A stretch of DNA of 64,000 nt. Origin: Acidovorax sp. 69. Lineage in GTDB: Bacteria; Pseudomonadota; Gammaproteobacteria; Burkholderiales; Burkholderiaceae_C. Each line of letters opens with the position of its first letter. Position 1 is the first letter of the stretch. The notes beneath the pieces were generated by a model. The model had not been told where the DNA came from, ran no database searches, and saw only the letters and a list, made by a program, of their open reading frames with translations. Shown here in pieces: positions 1 through 11,175 of this stretch. The position numbers and the translations under genes were made by a program. The stretch spans positions 1,922,501-1,986,500 of the forward strand of contig NZ_PGEP01000001.1 of assembly GCF_002797445.1 (NCBI RefSeq), in the 5' to 3' direction.

Positions 1-37
1 TGATGGCGATATCTTGAAAGAGATGTCAAAGTTATAG

Positions 38-2915
<2,878 letters not shown>

Positions 2916-3052
2916 ATAACTTTGATAGCCAACACGCTGTGCGTGAAAGCTCAAAGATTGTTATGCCAAGTTGACGCAGTCAAAACACATAAAATCTGAT
3001 TCCACTCTATGAATTCGTTGTCTTGCTCCAAGAGCAGGACGACTCCAAGTTA

Positions 3053-3167
3053 TGCCTGATGACCATAGCAAGTTGGTACCACTCCTTCCCATCCCGAACA
3101 GGACAGTGAAACGACTTTGCGCCGATGATAGTGCGGGTTCCCGTGTGAAAGTAGGTCATCGTCAGGC
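3053..3167 (+). rRNA. 5S ribosomal RNA
   Basis: 5S rRNA of the same rrn operon, about 137 bases downstream of 23S. It begins TGCCTGATGACC and ends GGTCATCGTCAGGC, which pair to form helix I. The conserved internal block CCCATCCCGAACAG is present. No tRNA gene is seen in the 23S-5S spacer (2916-3052). Confidence 0.95.
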
Positions 3168-3176
3168 TCTTATAGC

Positions 3177-3222
3177 CCCAAACCCCTCAGTCTCCAAAGG
3201 ACTGGGGGGTTTTGCGTTTGGG
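3177..3222 (+). terminator. rrn operon terminator
   Basis: A stem of AACCCCTCAGT (3181-3191) and ACTGGGGGGTT (3201-3211), with one wobble pair, is followed by TTT. It sits ten or so bases after 5S. Outer CCCCAAA/TTTGGGG pairs extend it. Confidence 0.85.
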
Positions 3223-3265
3223 GATAGGAAAATAATTGGTAGGTTGGTTCAATCCCATTTCCTTT

Positions 3266-4015
3266 ATGCAGCTTCAAGATATTTTGTATTCGCAGGGCTT
3301 TGGTACGCGTCGGGTCTGTGCTGGACTGATTCAGCAAGGCTGGGTTTCTGTGTGTGAGTCGTCTTCGGCTGCCGAATACCTGCCCTGTACAGATGCCACT
3401 GCCGAGTACAAACCCGACGGCTTGCTTTTACGGGTGCAGGGCGTTGACTGGCCATACCATGCTAAGGCCTATGTGCTGTTGCACAAACCCGCTGGGACCG
3501 AGTGCTCTCAAAAGCCCTCTACGTATCCCAGCATCTACACCCTTTTGCCGGCTCCGTTGCGTCAACGGCCGACGAAAAGTGCTGTGCAAGGGGTGCAGGC
3601 GGTAGGGCGATTGGACCAGGACACGACGGGTCTGCTGCTTTTGAGTGATGACGGTCAGTTCATTCATCGAATGAGCTCACCAAAAAAACATGTTCCCAAG
3701 ATTTACGAAGTTACCACCAAGCACCCCGTGGATGAATCCCAGGTGTCTAAATTGTTGGCTGGTGTTGTGCTTGACGATGACCCGAAACCGGTCCGCGCCG
3801 CTGCCTGCGAAGTGGTTTCGAACCATCGAATGGATCTGACCCTGACGGAAGGGAAATACCATCAGGTTAAGCGCATGCTCGCAGCCGTTGGCAATCGTGT
3901 CGAAGGCTTGCACCGCGCCCGCATCGGCGCGATGAATCTGCCGGCCGACTTGGCACCTGGATCCTGGAAGTGGCTGAGCGAGGATGATCTGTTGCTGTTG
4001 AATCGAATCCCCTAA
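3266..4015 (+). CDS. rsuA: 16S rRNA pseudouridine synthase, RsuA family
   Basis: 249-residue pseudouridine synthase of the RsuA/RluB/RluE/RluF family, most like RsuA, which converts U516 of 16S rRNA to pseudouridine in the nascent small subunit. An S4-like RNA-binding segment occupies about residues 1-60 and the catalytic domain follows. The catalytic motif GRLDQDTTGLLLL holds the nucleophilic Asp near residue 117, and the late KYHQVKRMLAAVGN block is typical of the family. I chose ATG 3266 because the protein then opens MQLQDILYSQGFGTRR, as S4 domains of this family do; a TTG ten codons upstream is less likely. The gene lies just after the rrn terminator. RluE or RluB identity is the main alternative. 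Confidence 0.88.
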   Translation: MQLQDILYSQGFGTRRVCAGLIQQGWVSVCESSSAAEYLPCTDATAEYKPDGLLLRVQGVDWPYHAKAYVLLHKPAGTECSQKPSTYPSIYTLLPAPLRQRPTKSAVQGVQAVGRLDQDTTGLLLLSDDGQFIHRMSSPKKHVPKIYEVTTKHPVDESQVSKLLAGVVLDDDPKPVRAAACEVVSNHRMDLTLTEGKYHQVKRMLAAVGNRVEGLHRARIGAMNLPADLAPGSWKWLSEDDLLLLNRIP

Positions 4016-4191
4016 AGGAAGATGTTCGTGGATTGGCAGCACCATGAACATGTCGGTTGTCTGCATGCGTGACCATGGGTATTTACGTGACTTTGGTCAA
4101 TGTTCACGCCATATCCACGTTGTTACTTGTCCCGTATCGGGCAGTGGGCGGGTGCAGAGATACACTCGCAGGCTGTGTTGAAAGTGGTTCT

Positions 4192-5175
4192 GTGAAGATT
4201 TTCTCGATTGCGCGAGTGTGCGTTGCCCTCTGTGGGTTCTGGTTCTCTCTGGGAGGCGCTAGTGCAGCAGAGCCTCCTTTGTTCGTTCTCAATTCGCTGG
4301 AAGCCAATGTCAGCGTCATTGATCCGACGTCTTGGACCGAGACTGCCCGGATTCCAACAGGCAAAGAGCCACATCATCTCTACCTGACACCCGACGAAAA
4401 GTCGATCATTGTGGCCAATGCGCTTGGTGACACGCTGACTTTTGTCGACCCCCGTACTGCCCAGGTGCAGCGCACGGTGAGGGGTATTGTTGACCCCTAT
4501 CACCTTCGATTCAGTCCCGACATGAAGTGGTTCATCACGGCTGCGAATCGGTTGAACCATGTGGATTTTTATCGCTGGGACGGGAAAGAACTGACCCTTG
4601 TGCAGCGAGTGGCCACATCGCGTACCCCTAGCCACTTGTGGATCGACAGTCGGAGCACCACGGTGTACTCGACCATGCAAGACAGTGACGAGCTAATTGC
4701 CATCGACATTGCCACCCAGACCATCAAGTGGCGGATCAAGACCGGTGCCATGCCCGCTGATGTCTATGGCAGCCCTGATGACAAGCGTATTTTTGTGGGC
4801 CTGACGGGCAGCGACAGTGTCGAAGTATTCGATGTCTCGGGGCGTGAGCCTGCCAGCATCAAGAAGATCAAGACGGGCAATGGAGCGCATGCCTTCCGTG
4901 CTGCGGGGGATGGTCGTCACCTTTATGTGAGCAACCGAGTAGCCAATTCCATCAGCAAGATCGACATGGTGACGCAACAGGTTGTGGAGTCGTATCCCGT
5001 GCCGGGCGGACCCGACTGTATGGATGTGTCAGCAGATGGCCGCTTCATCTACGTGAGCTCACGGTGGGCCCGCAAGCTTTCTGTGGTCGACACGGAAACC
5101 AAGAAGGTTGTCAGGCAAGTCGCGGTGGGCAAGTCACCCCACGGTGTCTGGACGCTTCATCACGCTCCGCGGTAA
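4192..5175 (+). CDS. Exported YncE-like beta-propeller protein
   Basis: 327-residue protein with a signal peptide at its start, a hydrophobic stretch ending in GGASAA before EPPLF, a signal peptidase I type site. The mature part is a run of about seven YVTN/YncE-type blades (for example NSLEANVSVIDPTSW, HLYVSNRVANSISKID, FIYVSSRWARKLSVVD), so it should be a periplasmic beta-propeller. E. coli YncE binds DNA in vitro but its role is unsettled, and no ligand can be read here. The frame stays open 45 codons upstream of the GTG at 4192. I prefer the GTG because it puts the signal peptide at the N terminus; no strong ribosome binding site supports any start. The gene ends six bases before the deacetylase and is probably cotranscribed with it. 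Confidence 0.75.
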   Translation: MKIFSIARVCVALCGFWFSLGGASAAEPPLFVLNSLEANVSVIDPTSWTETARIPTGKEPHHLYLTPDEKSIIVANALGDTLTFVDPRTAQVQRTVRGIVDPYHLRFSPDMKWFITAANRLNHVDFYRWDGKELTLVQRVATSRTPSHLWIDSRSTTVYSTMQDSDELIAIDIATQTIKWRIKTGAMPADVYGSPDDKRIFVGLTGSDSVEVFDVSGREPASIKKIKTGNGAHAFRAAGDGRHLYVSNRVANSISKIDMVTQQVVESYPVPGGPDCMDVSADGRFIYVSSRWARKLSVVDTETKKVVRQVAVGKSPHGVWTLHHAPR

Positions 5176-5181
5176 CGGGTC

Positions 5182-6012
5182 GTGGCGGGTTTGGATCAGC
5201 AGAGGGGCGAGCGGCAGCTTATTGCAAAAAGCCGGCTGCGTTGGTTTGCTATATTATTTATAGCGTTGAATGCTTATGTTGCTTGCGCTATCGCCCAAAA
5301 AGACTGTAATAAGCCGCTGTATCTGACCTTTGACACTGGGCACATGGAGATCGCGCCTTTGGTTGCCGATGTGCTGAATCGGCAACAAGTCCGGGTGACG
5401 TTCTTTGCCGCGAACGAACGGACTAAGCAAGGGGACGGTAGCCTGGGTGAGCACTGGGCGCCTTGGTGGCACGCCCGTGCTGCGGAGGGGCATGAGTTTG
5501 CCTCGCACACCTGGAACCACACTTACTGGCGTGCCGATATGGGCAGTACCGAGAGCCCTTCATTTCGGGTGCGTCCTTCGGCTGGAATGCGCGAGGGGCA
5601 GGACTCTGTGATGTCGGCCGCCGACTATTGCGCAGAGATCAGTTTGGCATCAGATCGGCTCAAGATGGTGACAGGTAAATCCCCGTTGCCCTTGTTCCGT
5701 GCGCCAGGAGGCAAAACGTCCCCCCAGTTGATTGCCAGCGCCCGAGCGTGCGGGTACACCCACGTCGGATGGTCTCCCGCCGGTTTTTTGGGGGATGAGC
5801 TTCCTAGCGAGACGACCAGCAATGCCGCGTTGTTGCGCAAGGCACTGCGGGACGTGCGCAGTGGCGATATTCTCCTGGCGCACCTGGGGATCTGGTCGCG
5901 CAAAGATCCCTGGGCCCCTGCTGTGCTGGAGCCGCTGATTGTGGGGCTCAAGCAGCAAGGTTTTTGTTTCCGTACCTTGCGAGAGCATCCTCAATACGGC
6001 GCAGGCCGGTAG
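5182..6012 (+). CDS. Polysaccharide deacetylase (NodB/CE4 domain), secreted or membrane-anchored
   Basis: 276 residues: an N-terminal hydrophobic segment (about residues 20-39, ending VACAIAQ) as signal or anchor, then a NodB homology domain. Motif 1 is LTFDTG, motif 2 is SHTWNH (the two metal-binding His), and motif 3 is the RAPGG segment. The usual second Asp of motif 1 (TFDDG) is Thr here; PdaA-type enzymes show a similar replacement by Asn, so activity is not ruled out. Family members remove N- or O-acetyl groups from chitin, poly-GlcNAc or peptidoglycan; the substrate here is unknown. The start is a GTG at 5182, chosen because it follows the previous stop and keeps the signal segment near the N terminus. 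Confidence 0.8.
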   Translation: MAGLDQQRGERQLIAKSRLRWFAILFIALNAYVACAIAQKDCNKPLYLTFDTGHMEIAPLVADVLNRQQVRVTFFAANERTKQGDGSLGEHWAPWWHARAAEGHEFASHTWNHTYWRADMGSTESPSFRVRPSAGMREGQDSVMSAADYCAEISLASDRLKMVTGKSPLPLFRAPGGKTSPQLIASARACGYTHVGWSPAGFLGDELPSETTSNAALLRKALRDVRSGDILLAHLGIWSRKDPWAPAVLEPLIVGLKQQGFCFRTLREHPQYGAGR

Positions 6013-6102
6013 TACAGGTGTCACAGTGATGATCAGTCGCAAGGCAAGCGCATGGGGCGGCCCGGTTTTGTGCGTGTGTTGCAACCAAGGGAGCGCAATG
6101 TG

Positions 6103-7116
6103 ATGGGATGGCTTGGCGGCTTGTTTGATGGTGTTCAGCAATGGCTTTTCGAGAGCGTGTTACAGCCGATGATGTTTTCGATGGGCCTGGCAAGTTTGCT
6201 GGAGAACGGCTACGAGGCCTCGGGCTGGCTGCTGGTGGGCTTGCTGCAACTGGCGGTGATCGTGGCTGTGATTGGGCCCCTGCAGCGCCTGTGGCCTGTG
6301 GAGCCGCTGACCCAGCGGGCAACCGTTCGCACGGACATTCTCTACACCCTGATTCACCGCTTGGGCGTGTTCCGGCTGGCTTTGTTTTTCACTGTCGATC
6401 CGCTGGCCGACTCCCTGTTTGGCGCTCTGCGTGTGGCGGGCGTCAGTACTTTTCAGTTGGATGGACTCTGGCCTGGCCTGACTGACCTCCCCTGGGTCAG
6501 CTTGTTGCTGTATCTGGTGGTGTTTGATTTTGTAGATTACTGGATTCACCGGGGGCAGCACCATTTTGAATGGTGGTGGCGGCTGCATTCTCTGCACCAC
6601 GCGCAGCAGCAGATGACCATGTGGAGTGACAACCGCAACCACCTGCTCGACGACCTGCTCAGGGACGCGATTTTGGTGATCGTCGCGCAACTCATCGGTG
6701 TGGCGCCGGGCCAGTTCATCGCCATCTTGGCCATTACGCAGTTGAGCGAGAGCTTTCAGCACGCCAATGTTCGTTTGTGGTTTGGTCGCTGGGGTGAGCG
6801 CTTGTGGGTCAGTCCGCGTTTTCATCGCCTCCACCACAGCATCGGCATCGGCCACGAGACGATCAAGCCCTCTACAGGTGCGCCCTCTTCAGCCAAGGCA
6901 GGGGAACCCCACGTGGTGCTGGGTGGACACAACTTCGGCGTCTTGTTGCCCTGGTGGGACATGCTGATGCGGACGGCCAATTTCGAATTGCGCTTTGACC
7001 CTACCGGCGTGCGCGATCAGGTCGAGCCCGGTCCTGATGGCCAATTGCGTGACTACGGCACGGGCTTCTGGTCTCAGCAGTGGCGTGGCGTATTGCGGCT
7101 GTTTGGGAAGGCTTGA
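6103..7116 (+). CDS. Fatty acid hydroxylase / sterol desaturase family membrane protein
   Basis: 337-residue integral membrane di-iron oxygenase. Several hydrophobic segments are separated by the histidine clusters HRGQHH, HSLHH and HRLHH, plus further His, which bind the two irons. The family covers C4-sterol oxidases, fatty acid hydroxylases and alkylglycerol monooxygenase-like enzymes; bacterial substrates are mostly unknown. ATG 6103 is chosen because it follows AGGGAG and gives a hydrophobic N terminus; a further 17 codons lie open upstream. It is in line with the genes either side on the plus strand. Confidence 0.85.
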   Translation: MGWLGGLFDGVQQWLFESVLQPMMFSMGLASLLENGYEASGWLLVGLLQLAVIVAVIGPLQRLWPVEPLTQRATVRTDILYTLIHRLGVFRLALFFTVDPLADSLFGALRVAGVSTFQLDGLWPGLTDLPWVSLLLYLVVFDFVDYWIHRGQHHFEWWWRLHSLHHAQQQMTMWSDNRNHLLDDLLRDAILVIVAQLIGVAPGQFIAILAITQLSESFQHANVRLWFGRWGERLWVSPRFHRLHHSIGIGHETIKPSTGAPSSAKAGEPHVVLGGHNFGVLLPWWDMLMRTANFELRFDPTGVRDQVEPGPDGQLRDYGTGFWSQQWRGVLRLFGKA

Positions 7117-7139
7117 CCCCTTGGGCGGGTGCTCGGGGT

Positions 7140-8060
7140 ATGCTTGCTTCCATGGGATTACTGCTCGATTCTTTCTGGCGTGCAGCGGCGTATTGCCTGC
7201 GGCCTCGTGTCATTGTCCTGTCGCTGTTGCCGCTGTTGTTGATGGCGGCTTTGGCCCTGGGGCTGGGACATTTCTATTGGGATGCAGCAGTCCTGGGCAT
7301 GCGCGCGCTACTGGATGCTTCTACGTTATTGGCCAGCATCTGGAGTTGGCTGCAGGGCTGGGGGATGGGGGATGTGACGGCCGTGATGGCTCCGTTGATG
7401 GTGGTTCTGGCAGTGGCTCCGGTGCTGGTGGTTGTCTCGCTGCTGATGGTGGCGGTGCTCATGACTCCGGCTTTGGTCGCCCTGGTGGCTGACCGGCGTT
7501 TCCCGAGCCTGGAGCGCAAGAAGGGGGGATCCTTCATTGCCAGTGTCGCTTGGTCGGTGGGTTCCACGGTTCTGGCGCTCATCGCCTTGGTGGTGTCGAT
7601 TCCTTTGTGGCTCGTGCCGCCGCTCGTGCTTGTCCTCCCGCCTTTGATCTGGGGTTGGCTCACGTACCGTGTGATGGTGTTCGATGCTTTGGCAGACCAT
7701 GCCAGCAAAGCAGAGCGCCAGGAGATATTCCGCCGCCACCGCAGTAGTCTGCTGAGCATTGGCATAGTCACGGGCTATCTGGGCGCTGCGCCCAGCATCG
7801 TGTGGGCCTCCGGGGTGGTCTTTGCGGCTGCGTTCTTTGTTCTCGTGCCGTTGGCCATCTGGATCTACACCCTGGTGTTTGCGTTCTCATCGTTGTGGTT
7901 TACCCACTATGGCCTGGCTGCGCTGCAACGATTGCGTGCCGAGTCTGTAGAGCCCGCTGGGCCTGGGGCCACACCCGCTGCCGTTGTGACGGGAGCTGCG
8001 CCCCCTGTAGCGTCTTTGCCCGTTTCTGAATCCCTTGCTAACGGAACCCCCACACCATGA
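7140..8060 (+). CDS. EI24 domain membrane protein
   Basis: 306-residue polytopic membrane protein with about six hydrophobic segments and the EI24/CysZ-like pattern (FWRAAAYCLRPRVI at the N terminus; PLIWGWLTYRVMVFDALADHA mid-protein, where CysZ relatives carry a conserved GWLTYR-type stretch). Relatives are called EI24 proteins; a sulfate-permease role (CysZ) is known only for a subset. The C-terminal 40 residues are Ala/Pro/Val-rich. ATG 7140 is chosen; 7152 is also possible. The stop overlaps the next start (ATGA at 8057), so translational coupling with the CinA-like gene is likely. Confidence 0.75.
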   Translation: MLASMGLLLDSFWRAAAYCLRPRVIVLSLLPLLLMAALALGLGHFYWDAAVLGMRALLDASTLLASIWSWLQGWGMGDVTAVMAPLMVVLAVAPVLVVVSLLMVAVLMTPALVALVADRRFPSLERKKGGSFIASVAWSVGSTVLALIALVVSIPLWLVPPLVLVLPPLIWGWLTYRVMVFDALADHASKAERQEIFRRHRSSLLSIGIVTGYLGAAPSIVWASGVVFAAAFFVLVPLAIWIYTLVFAFSSLWFTHYGLAALQRLRAESVEPAGPGATPAAVVTGAAPPVASLPVSESLANGTPTP

Positions 8061-8878
8061 CCCCTTCTTTTGGCCTCATCATCGTGGGCGACGAAATCCT
8101 GTCGGGCAAGCGCGCTGACAAGCACATGCCCAAGGTGATTGAACTTCTCGCGGCACGTGGCCTTTCTCTCGCTTACGCTGACTATGTCGGGGACAACCCA
8201 GATCGGATCACTGCCACCTTGCAGCGAGCCTTCGCATCGGGCGATGTGGTGTTTTCATGCGGCGGCATAGGCGCCACCCCCGACGACCATACGCGCCAAT
8301 GTGCAGCCCGGGCCCTTCAGCGCGAGCTTGCTCTGCACCCAGAGGCTGAAGCCTTGATCCGCGAGCGCATGCAGGATGTTGCCCAGGAGCAGGGCGTGCC
8401 GTACGAGGCCGATCGGCCCGACAACATTCACCGGCTCAACATGGGCATGTTTCCGGCCGGCGCCAGCATCATTTCGAACCCGTACAACAAGATACCCGGC
8501 TTCAGTTGCATAGGCGCAGGCGGCGGTGCGGTGCACTTTGTTCCGGGCTTTCCCGTCATGGCCTGGCCCATGATCGAAGGGGTGCTGGACCAGCGCTACA
8601 CGGAGTTCTTCAATCGCACGCCTCAGACCGAACAGTCTGTGGTGGTCTATGGCGCGATGGAGGCTGCTTTGACGCCCCTCATGGAGCGCATCGAAAAAAT
8701 GCATCCGCAAGTGCGGGTGTTCAGTCTGCCCAGCGTGGATCATCCACAATACGGGCGGCACATCGAATTGGGTGTCAAAGGGCCTGCTCCCTCGGTTCCT
8801 GCTGCTTGGCAGGAGCTGAAAAAGGGGTTGCACGATTTTGGTGCAAATTGTGGCCCTGAATTGGTGCGAAACCTGTGA
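8057..8878 (+). CDS. Molybdopterin-binding (CinA N-terminal-like) protein
   Basis: 273-residue protein with a MoCF/MoaB-type fold: IIVGDEILSGKRAD at the N terminus and SCGGIGATPDDHT near residue 70, the signature of the CinA/MogA domain. It lacks the C-terminal nicotinamide-nucleotide amidase domain of full CinA (about 400 residues), so it is the stand-alone form often annotated as competence/damage-inducible protein A. Function is unproven; pyrophosphatase activity is known for some CinA relatives. The end of the gene carries an NtrC-type palindrome belonging to the glnA control region. Confidence 0.85.
   Translation: MTPSFGLIIVGDEILSGKRADKHMPKVIELLAARGLSLAYADYVGDNPDRITATLQRAFASGDVVFSCGGIGATPDDHTRQCAARALQRELALHPEAEALIRERMQDVAQEQGVPYEADRPDNIHRLNMGMFPAGASIISNPYNKIPGFSCIGAGGGAVHFVPGFPVMAWPMIEGVLDQRYTEFFNRTPQTEQSVVVYGAMEAALTPLMERIEKMHPQVRVFSLPSVDHPQYGRHIELGVKGPAPSVPAAWQELKKGLHDFGANCGPELVRNL
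8829..8845 (+). promoter_or_regulatory. Distal NtrC binding site of glnA
   Basis: TGCACGATTTTGGTGCA fits the enterobacterial NtrC consensus (TGCACC-N5-GGTGCA type) with complete TGCA ends. It lies inside the last codons of the CinA-like gene, about 150 bases upstream of the sigma-54 promoter, a normal enhancer distance. Confidence 0.8.
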
Positions 8879-8900
8879 TGCCCTGTGTCGATTCATGAAT

Positions 8901-8917
8901 TGCACTGTTTTGGTGCT
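8901..8917 (+). promoter_or_regulatory. Proximal NtrC binding site of glnA
   Basis: TGCACTGTTTTGGTGCT is a second NtrC-type site. Its centre is 72 bases from the distal site, close to seven helical turns, so two NtrC dimers would sit on the same face of the DNA. Confidence 0.8.
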
Positions 8918-8983
8918 TTTGAGCGGATGCCGTGCCAACCCATAGTCTGCGGCGCTCCTTCATAGTGCGGTAGTGCACTTGGC

Positions 8984-8999
8984 TGGCACGCAAACTGCT
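8984..8999 (+). promoter_or_regulatory. Sigma-54 promoter of glnA
   Basis: TGGCACGCAAACTGCT has the GG (8985-8986) and GC (8997-8998) doublets of the -24/-12 elements with exactly ten bases between them. Transcription should start near 9010, about 40 bases before the glnA ATG. Together with the two upstream sites it is a classical NtrC-activated promoter. Confidence 0.85.
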
Positions 9000-9050
9000 T
9001 TTATTTCGGCAAAATCTTTTTTCAACAAGCGCTTTACCCAGGAGAACCTG

Positions 9051-10466
9051 ATGGCCAAGACCGTTGCAGACGTGATGAAGATGGTGAAGGAAAACGAAGT
9101 CAAATTCATTGACTTCCGTTTTACTGACACCCGTGGCAAACAACAGCACACCACGGTGCCCGTCTCTCACTTCGACGAAGACAAGTTCATTTCGGGCCAT
9201 GCCTTTGATGGTTCGTCGATTGCCGGTTGGAAGGGCATCGAAGCCTCCGACATGCAGTTGATCCCCGATCCCAGCACGGCCAACATCGATCCTTTCTTTG
9301 AAGAAACGACGCTGATCCTGACCTGCGACGTGATTGAGCCCACCGACGGCAAGGCCTACGACCGCGACCCCCGCTCCATTGCCAAGCGCGCGGAAGCCTA
9401 CCTGAAGGCGTCCGGCCTGGGTGATACCGCTTTCTTTGGTCCCGAGCCAGAATTCTTCATCTTCGACGGCGTTCGCTGGAGCACCGAGCCCAACAACACC
9501 TTCTACGAAATCGACGAGTACGAAGCGCCCTGGAACACCGGCGCCAAGCTTGAAGGCGGCAACCGTGGCCACCGTCCTACCGTCAAGGGCGGCTACTTCC
9601 CGGTGCCTCCGGTGGACAGCACACAAGACATGCGTGCTGAAATGTCCCTGATCCTCGAGTCGCTGGGTATTCCCGTCGAAGTGTTCCACCACGAAGTGGC
9701 GGGCGCTGGCCAGAACGAAATCGGTACCCGTTTCAGCACGCTGGTCGAACGCGCTGACTGGACGATTCTGCAAAAGTACGTGATCCACAACGTGGCCAAT
9801 GCCTACGGCAAGACCGCGACATTCATGCCCAAGCCCTACCATGGTGACAACGGCTCCGGCATGCACGTGCACCAGTCGGTCTGGAAGGATGGCAAGAACC
9901 TGTTTGCAGGCGACGGCTACGCCGGTCTGAGCGACTTCGCGCTGTACTACATCGGAGGCATCATCAAGCACGCCCGTGCACTGAATGCCATCACCAACCC
10001 AGGCACCAACAGCTACAAGCGCCTGGTGCCTCACTTCGAAGCCCCGGTGAAGCTGGCCTACTCGGCCAAGAACCGCTCGGCCTCCATCCGTATCCCTTAC
10101 GTGGCCAACCCCAAGGGTCGTCGCGTGGAAGCGCGCTTCCCCGATCCACTGATGAACCCCTACCTGGGTTTCGCAGCCCTGCTGATGGCGGGTCTGGACG
10201 GCGTGGAAAACAAGATCCATCCCGGCGAAGCCGCTACGAAGGATCTGTACCACCTGCCTCCAGAAGAAGACAAGCTGGTTCCTACCGTGTGCCACAGCCT
10301 GGACCAGGCCCTGGAACACCTGGACAAGGACCGCGCGTTCCTGACCAAGGGTGGTGTGTTCACCGACAGCATGATCGATGCCTACATTGATCTGAAGATG
10401 AATGAAGTGACCCGCTTCCGCATGGCTGTGCACCCTGTCGAGTACGACATGTACTACTCGCTGTAA
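9051..10466 (+). CDS. glnA: Glutamine synthetase, type I
   Basis: 471-residue GSI-beta enzyme that joins ammonia to glutamate with ATP in the cytoplasm as a dodecamer. Length and sequence match the proteobacterial enzyme: [12 protein letters not shown] in the N-terminal domain, the metal/ATP block EPEFFIFD, the [10 protein letters not shown] and NRSASIRIP segments, and the adenylylation loop [10 protein letters not shown] with Tyr near 400, so control by GlnE-type adenylylation is expected. ATG 9051 follows CAGGAGAA at normal spacing; an open frame 26 codons upstream runs through the promoter and is not coding. Transcription is from the sigma-54 promoter at 8984, with a terminator after the gene. 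Confidence 0.98.
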   Translation: MAKTVADVMKMVKENEVKFIDFRFTDTRGKQQHTTVPVSHFDEDKFISGHAFDGSSIAGWKGIEASDMQLIPDPSTANIDPFFEETTLILTCDVIEPTDGKAYDRDPRSIAKRAEAYLKASGLGDTAFFGPEPEFFIFDGVRWSTEPNNTFYEIDEYEAPWNTGAKLEGGNRGHRPTVKGGYFPVPPVDSTQDMRAEMSLILESLGIPVEVFHHEVAGAGQNEIGTRFSTLVERADWTILQKYVIHNVANAYGKTATFMPKPYHGDNGSGMHVHQSVWKDGKNLFAGDGYAGLSDFALYYIGGIIKHARALNAITNPGTNSYKRLVPHFEAPVKLAYSAKNRSASIRIPYVANPKGRRVEARFPDPLMNPYLGFAALLMAGLDGVENKIHPGEAATKDLYHLPPEEDKLVPTVCHSLDQALEHLDKDRAFLTKGGVFTDSMIDAYIDLKMNEVTRFRMAVHPVEYDMYYSL

Positions 10467-10491
10467 TCGTCTGCCTGCAGACTGTTACTCC

Positions 10492-10518
10492 AAAAAGGCG
10501 GCGCAAGCCGCCTTTTTT
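10492..10518 (+). terminator. glnA terminator
   Basis: AAAAAGGCGGC and GCCGCCTTTTTT pair around the loop GCAA. It is a strong Rho-independent terminator 25 bases after the glnA stop, which separates glnA from the downstream ntrBC transcript at least in part. Confidence 0.92.
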
Positions 10519-10677
10519 CATTGGGGCCCTGTGCGGCTTGTTGTCTGCGCGGAACCAAGGCCGCAGGTGTTGCATCCTTATATAAAGCCCCGCCAAGGTC
10601 AGCTATTGTCGGATTGGAGATGTGTAGTGATTGGGGGATACTCCTTGCTCCCCTGCATGTCAGTGCGAGGAAACCGA

Positions 10678-11175
10678 ATGAAAAAAACGCTCATCACTCT
10701 GCTACTTATCGCTTCCACGGTTCCGGCCACCTGGGCGCAAGACCGTATTTACCGCTGCGGCAATGAATACACCAACAACGCCAGCCAAGCCAAGGAGCGT
10801 GGCTGCAAGCTGGTTGAAGGGGGTAACGTCACTGTCGTCCAAGGTAGCAGGCCCGCTTCGGGTGCTGCGCCTTCTGGTGCATCTGCTGCTACATCACCCG
10901 CCACGGCACCCAAGGTCAGCAACAATGACCAAAAAGCCCGCGACTCAGATGCCCGGGCCATCCTGGAGTCCGAGTTGCGCAAGGCAGAAGGGCGCCATGC
11001 CGACTTGGTGAAGGAATACAACGGCGGAGCCCCCGAGCGCAATGCGCTCGATCTGCGCAATCCCCAGCGCTACCTGGAGCGCACGGCCGAACTCAAGGCC
11101 AGTGTGGCCCGCAGTGAAAGCGACATCGCCGGGATCAAGCGCGAAATCGCCCGCCTGCCGGCGCCTGCCAACTAA
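10678..11175 (+). CDS. Exported DUF4124 domain protein
   Basis: 165 residues: a signal peptide (MKKTLITLLLIASTVPATWA, cleavage before QDRIYRC) followed by a DUF4124-type segment (IYRCGNEYTNNASQAKERGCKLVEGGN), with two Cys that could form a disulfide. An Ala/Pro/Ser-rich linker leads to a charged, probably helical C-terminal region. The function of DUF4124 is unknown. ATG 10678 follows GCGAGGAAA. The gene sits between glnA and ntrB and stops immediately before the ntrB ATG, so it may be cotranscribed with ntrBC; no direct nitrogen role can be read from the sequence. Confidence 0.8.
   Translation: MKKTLITLLLIASTVPATWAQDRIYRCGNEYTNNASQAKERGCKLVEGGNVTVVQGSRPASGAAPSGASAATSPATAPKVSNNDQKARDSDARAILESELRKAEGRHADLVKEYNGGAPERNALDLRNPQRYLERTAELKASVARSESDIAGIKREIARLPAPAN

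Noticed and set aside
8775..10433. A 552-codon minus-strand frame over glnA
   Set aside because: It is the antisense shadow of a highly conserved gene and shows no protein family character.
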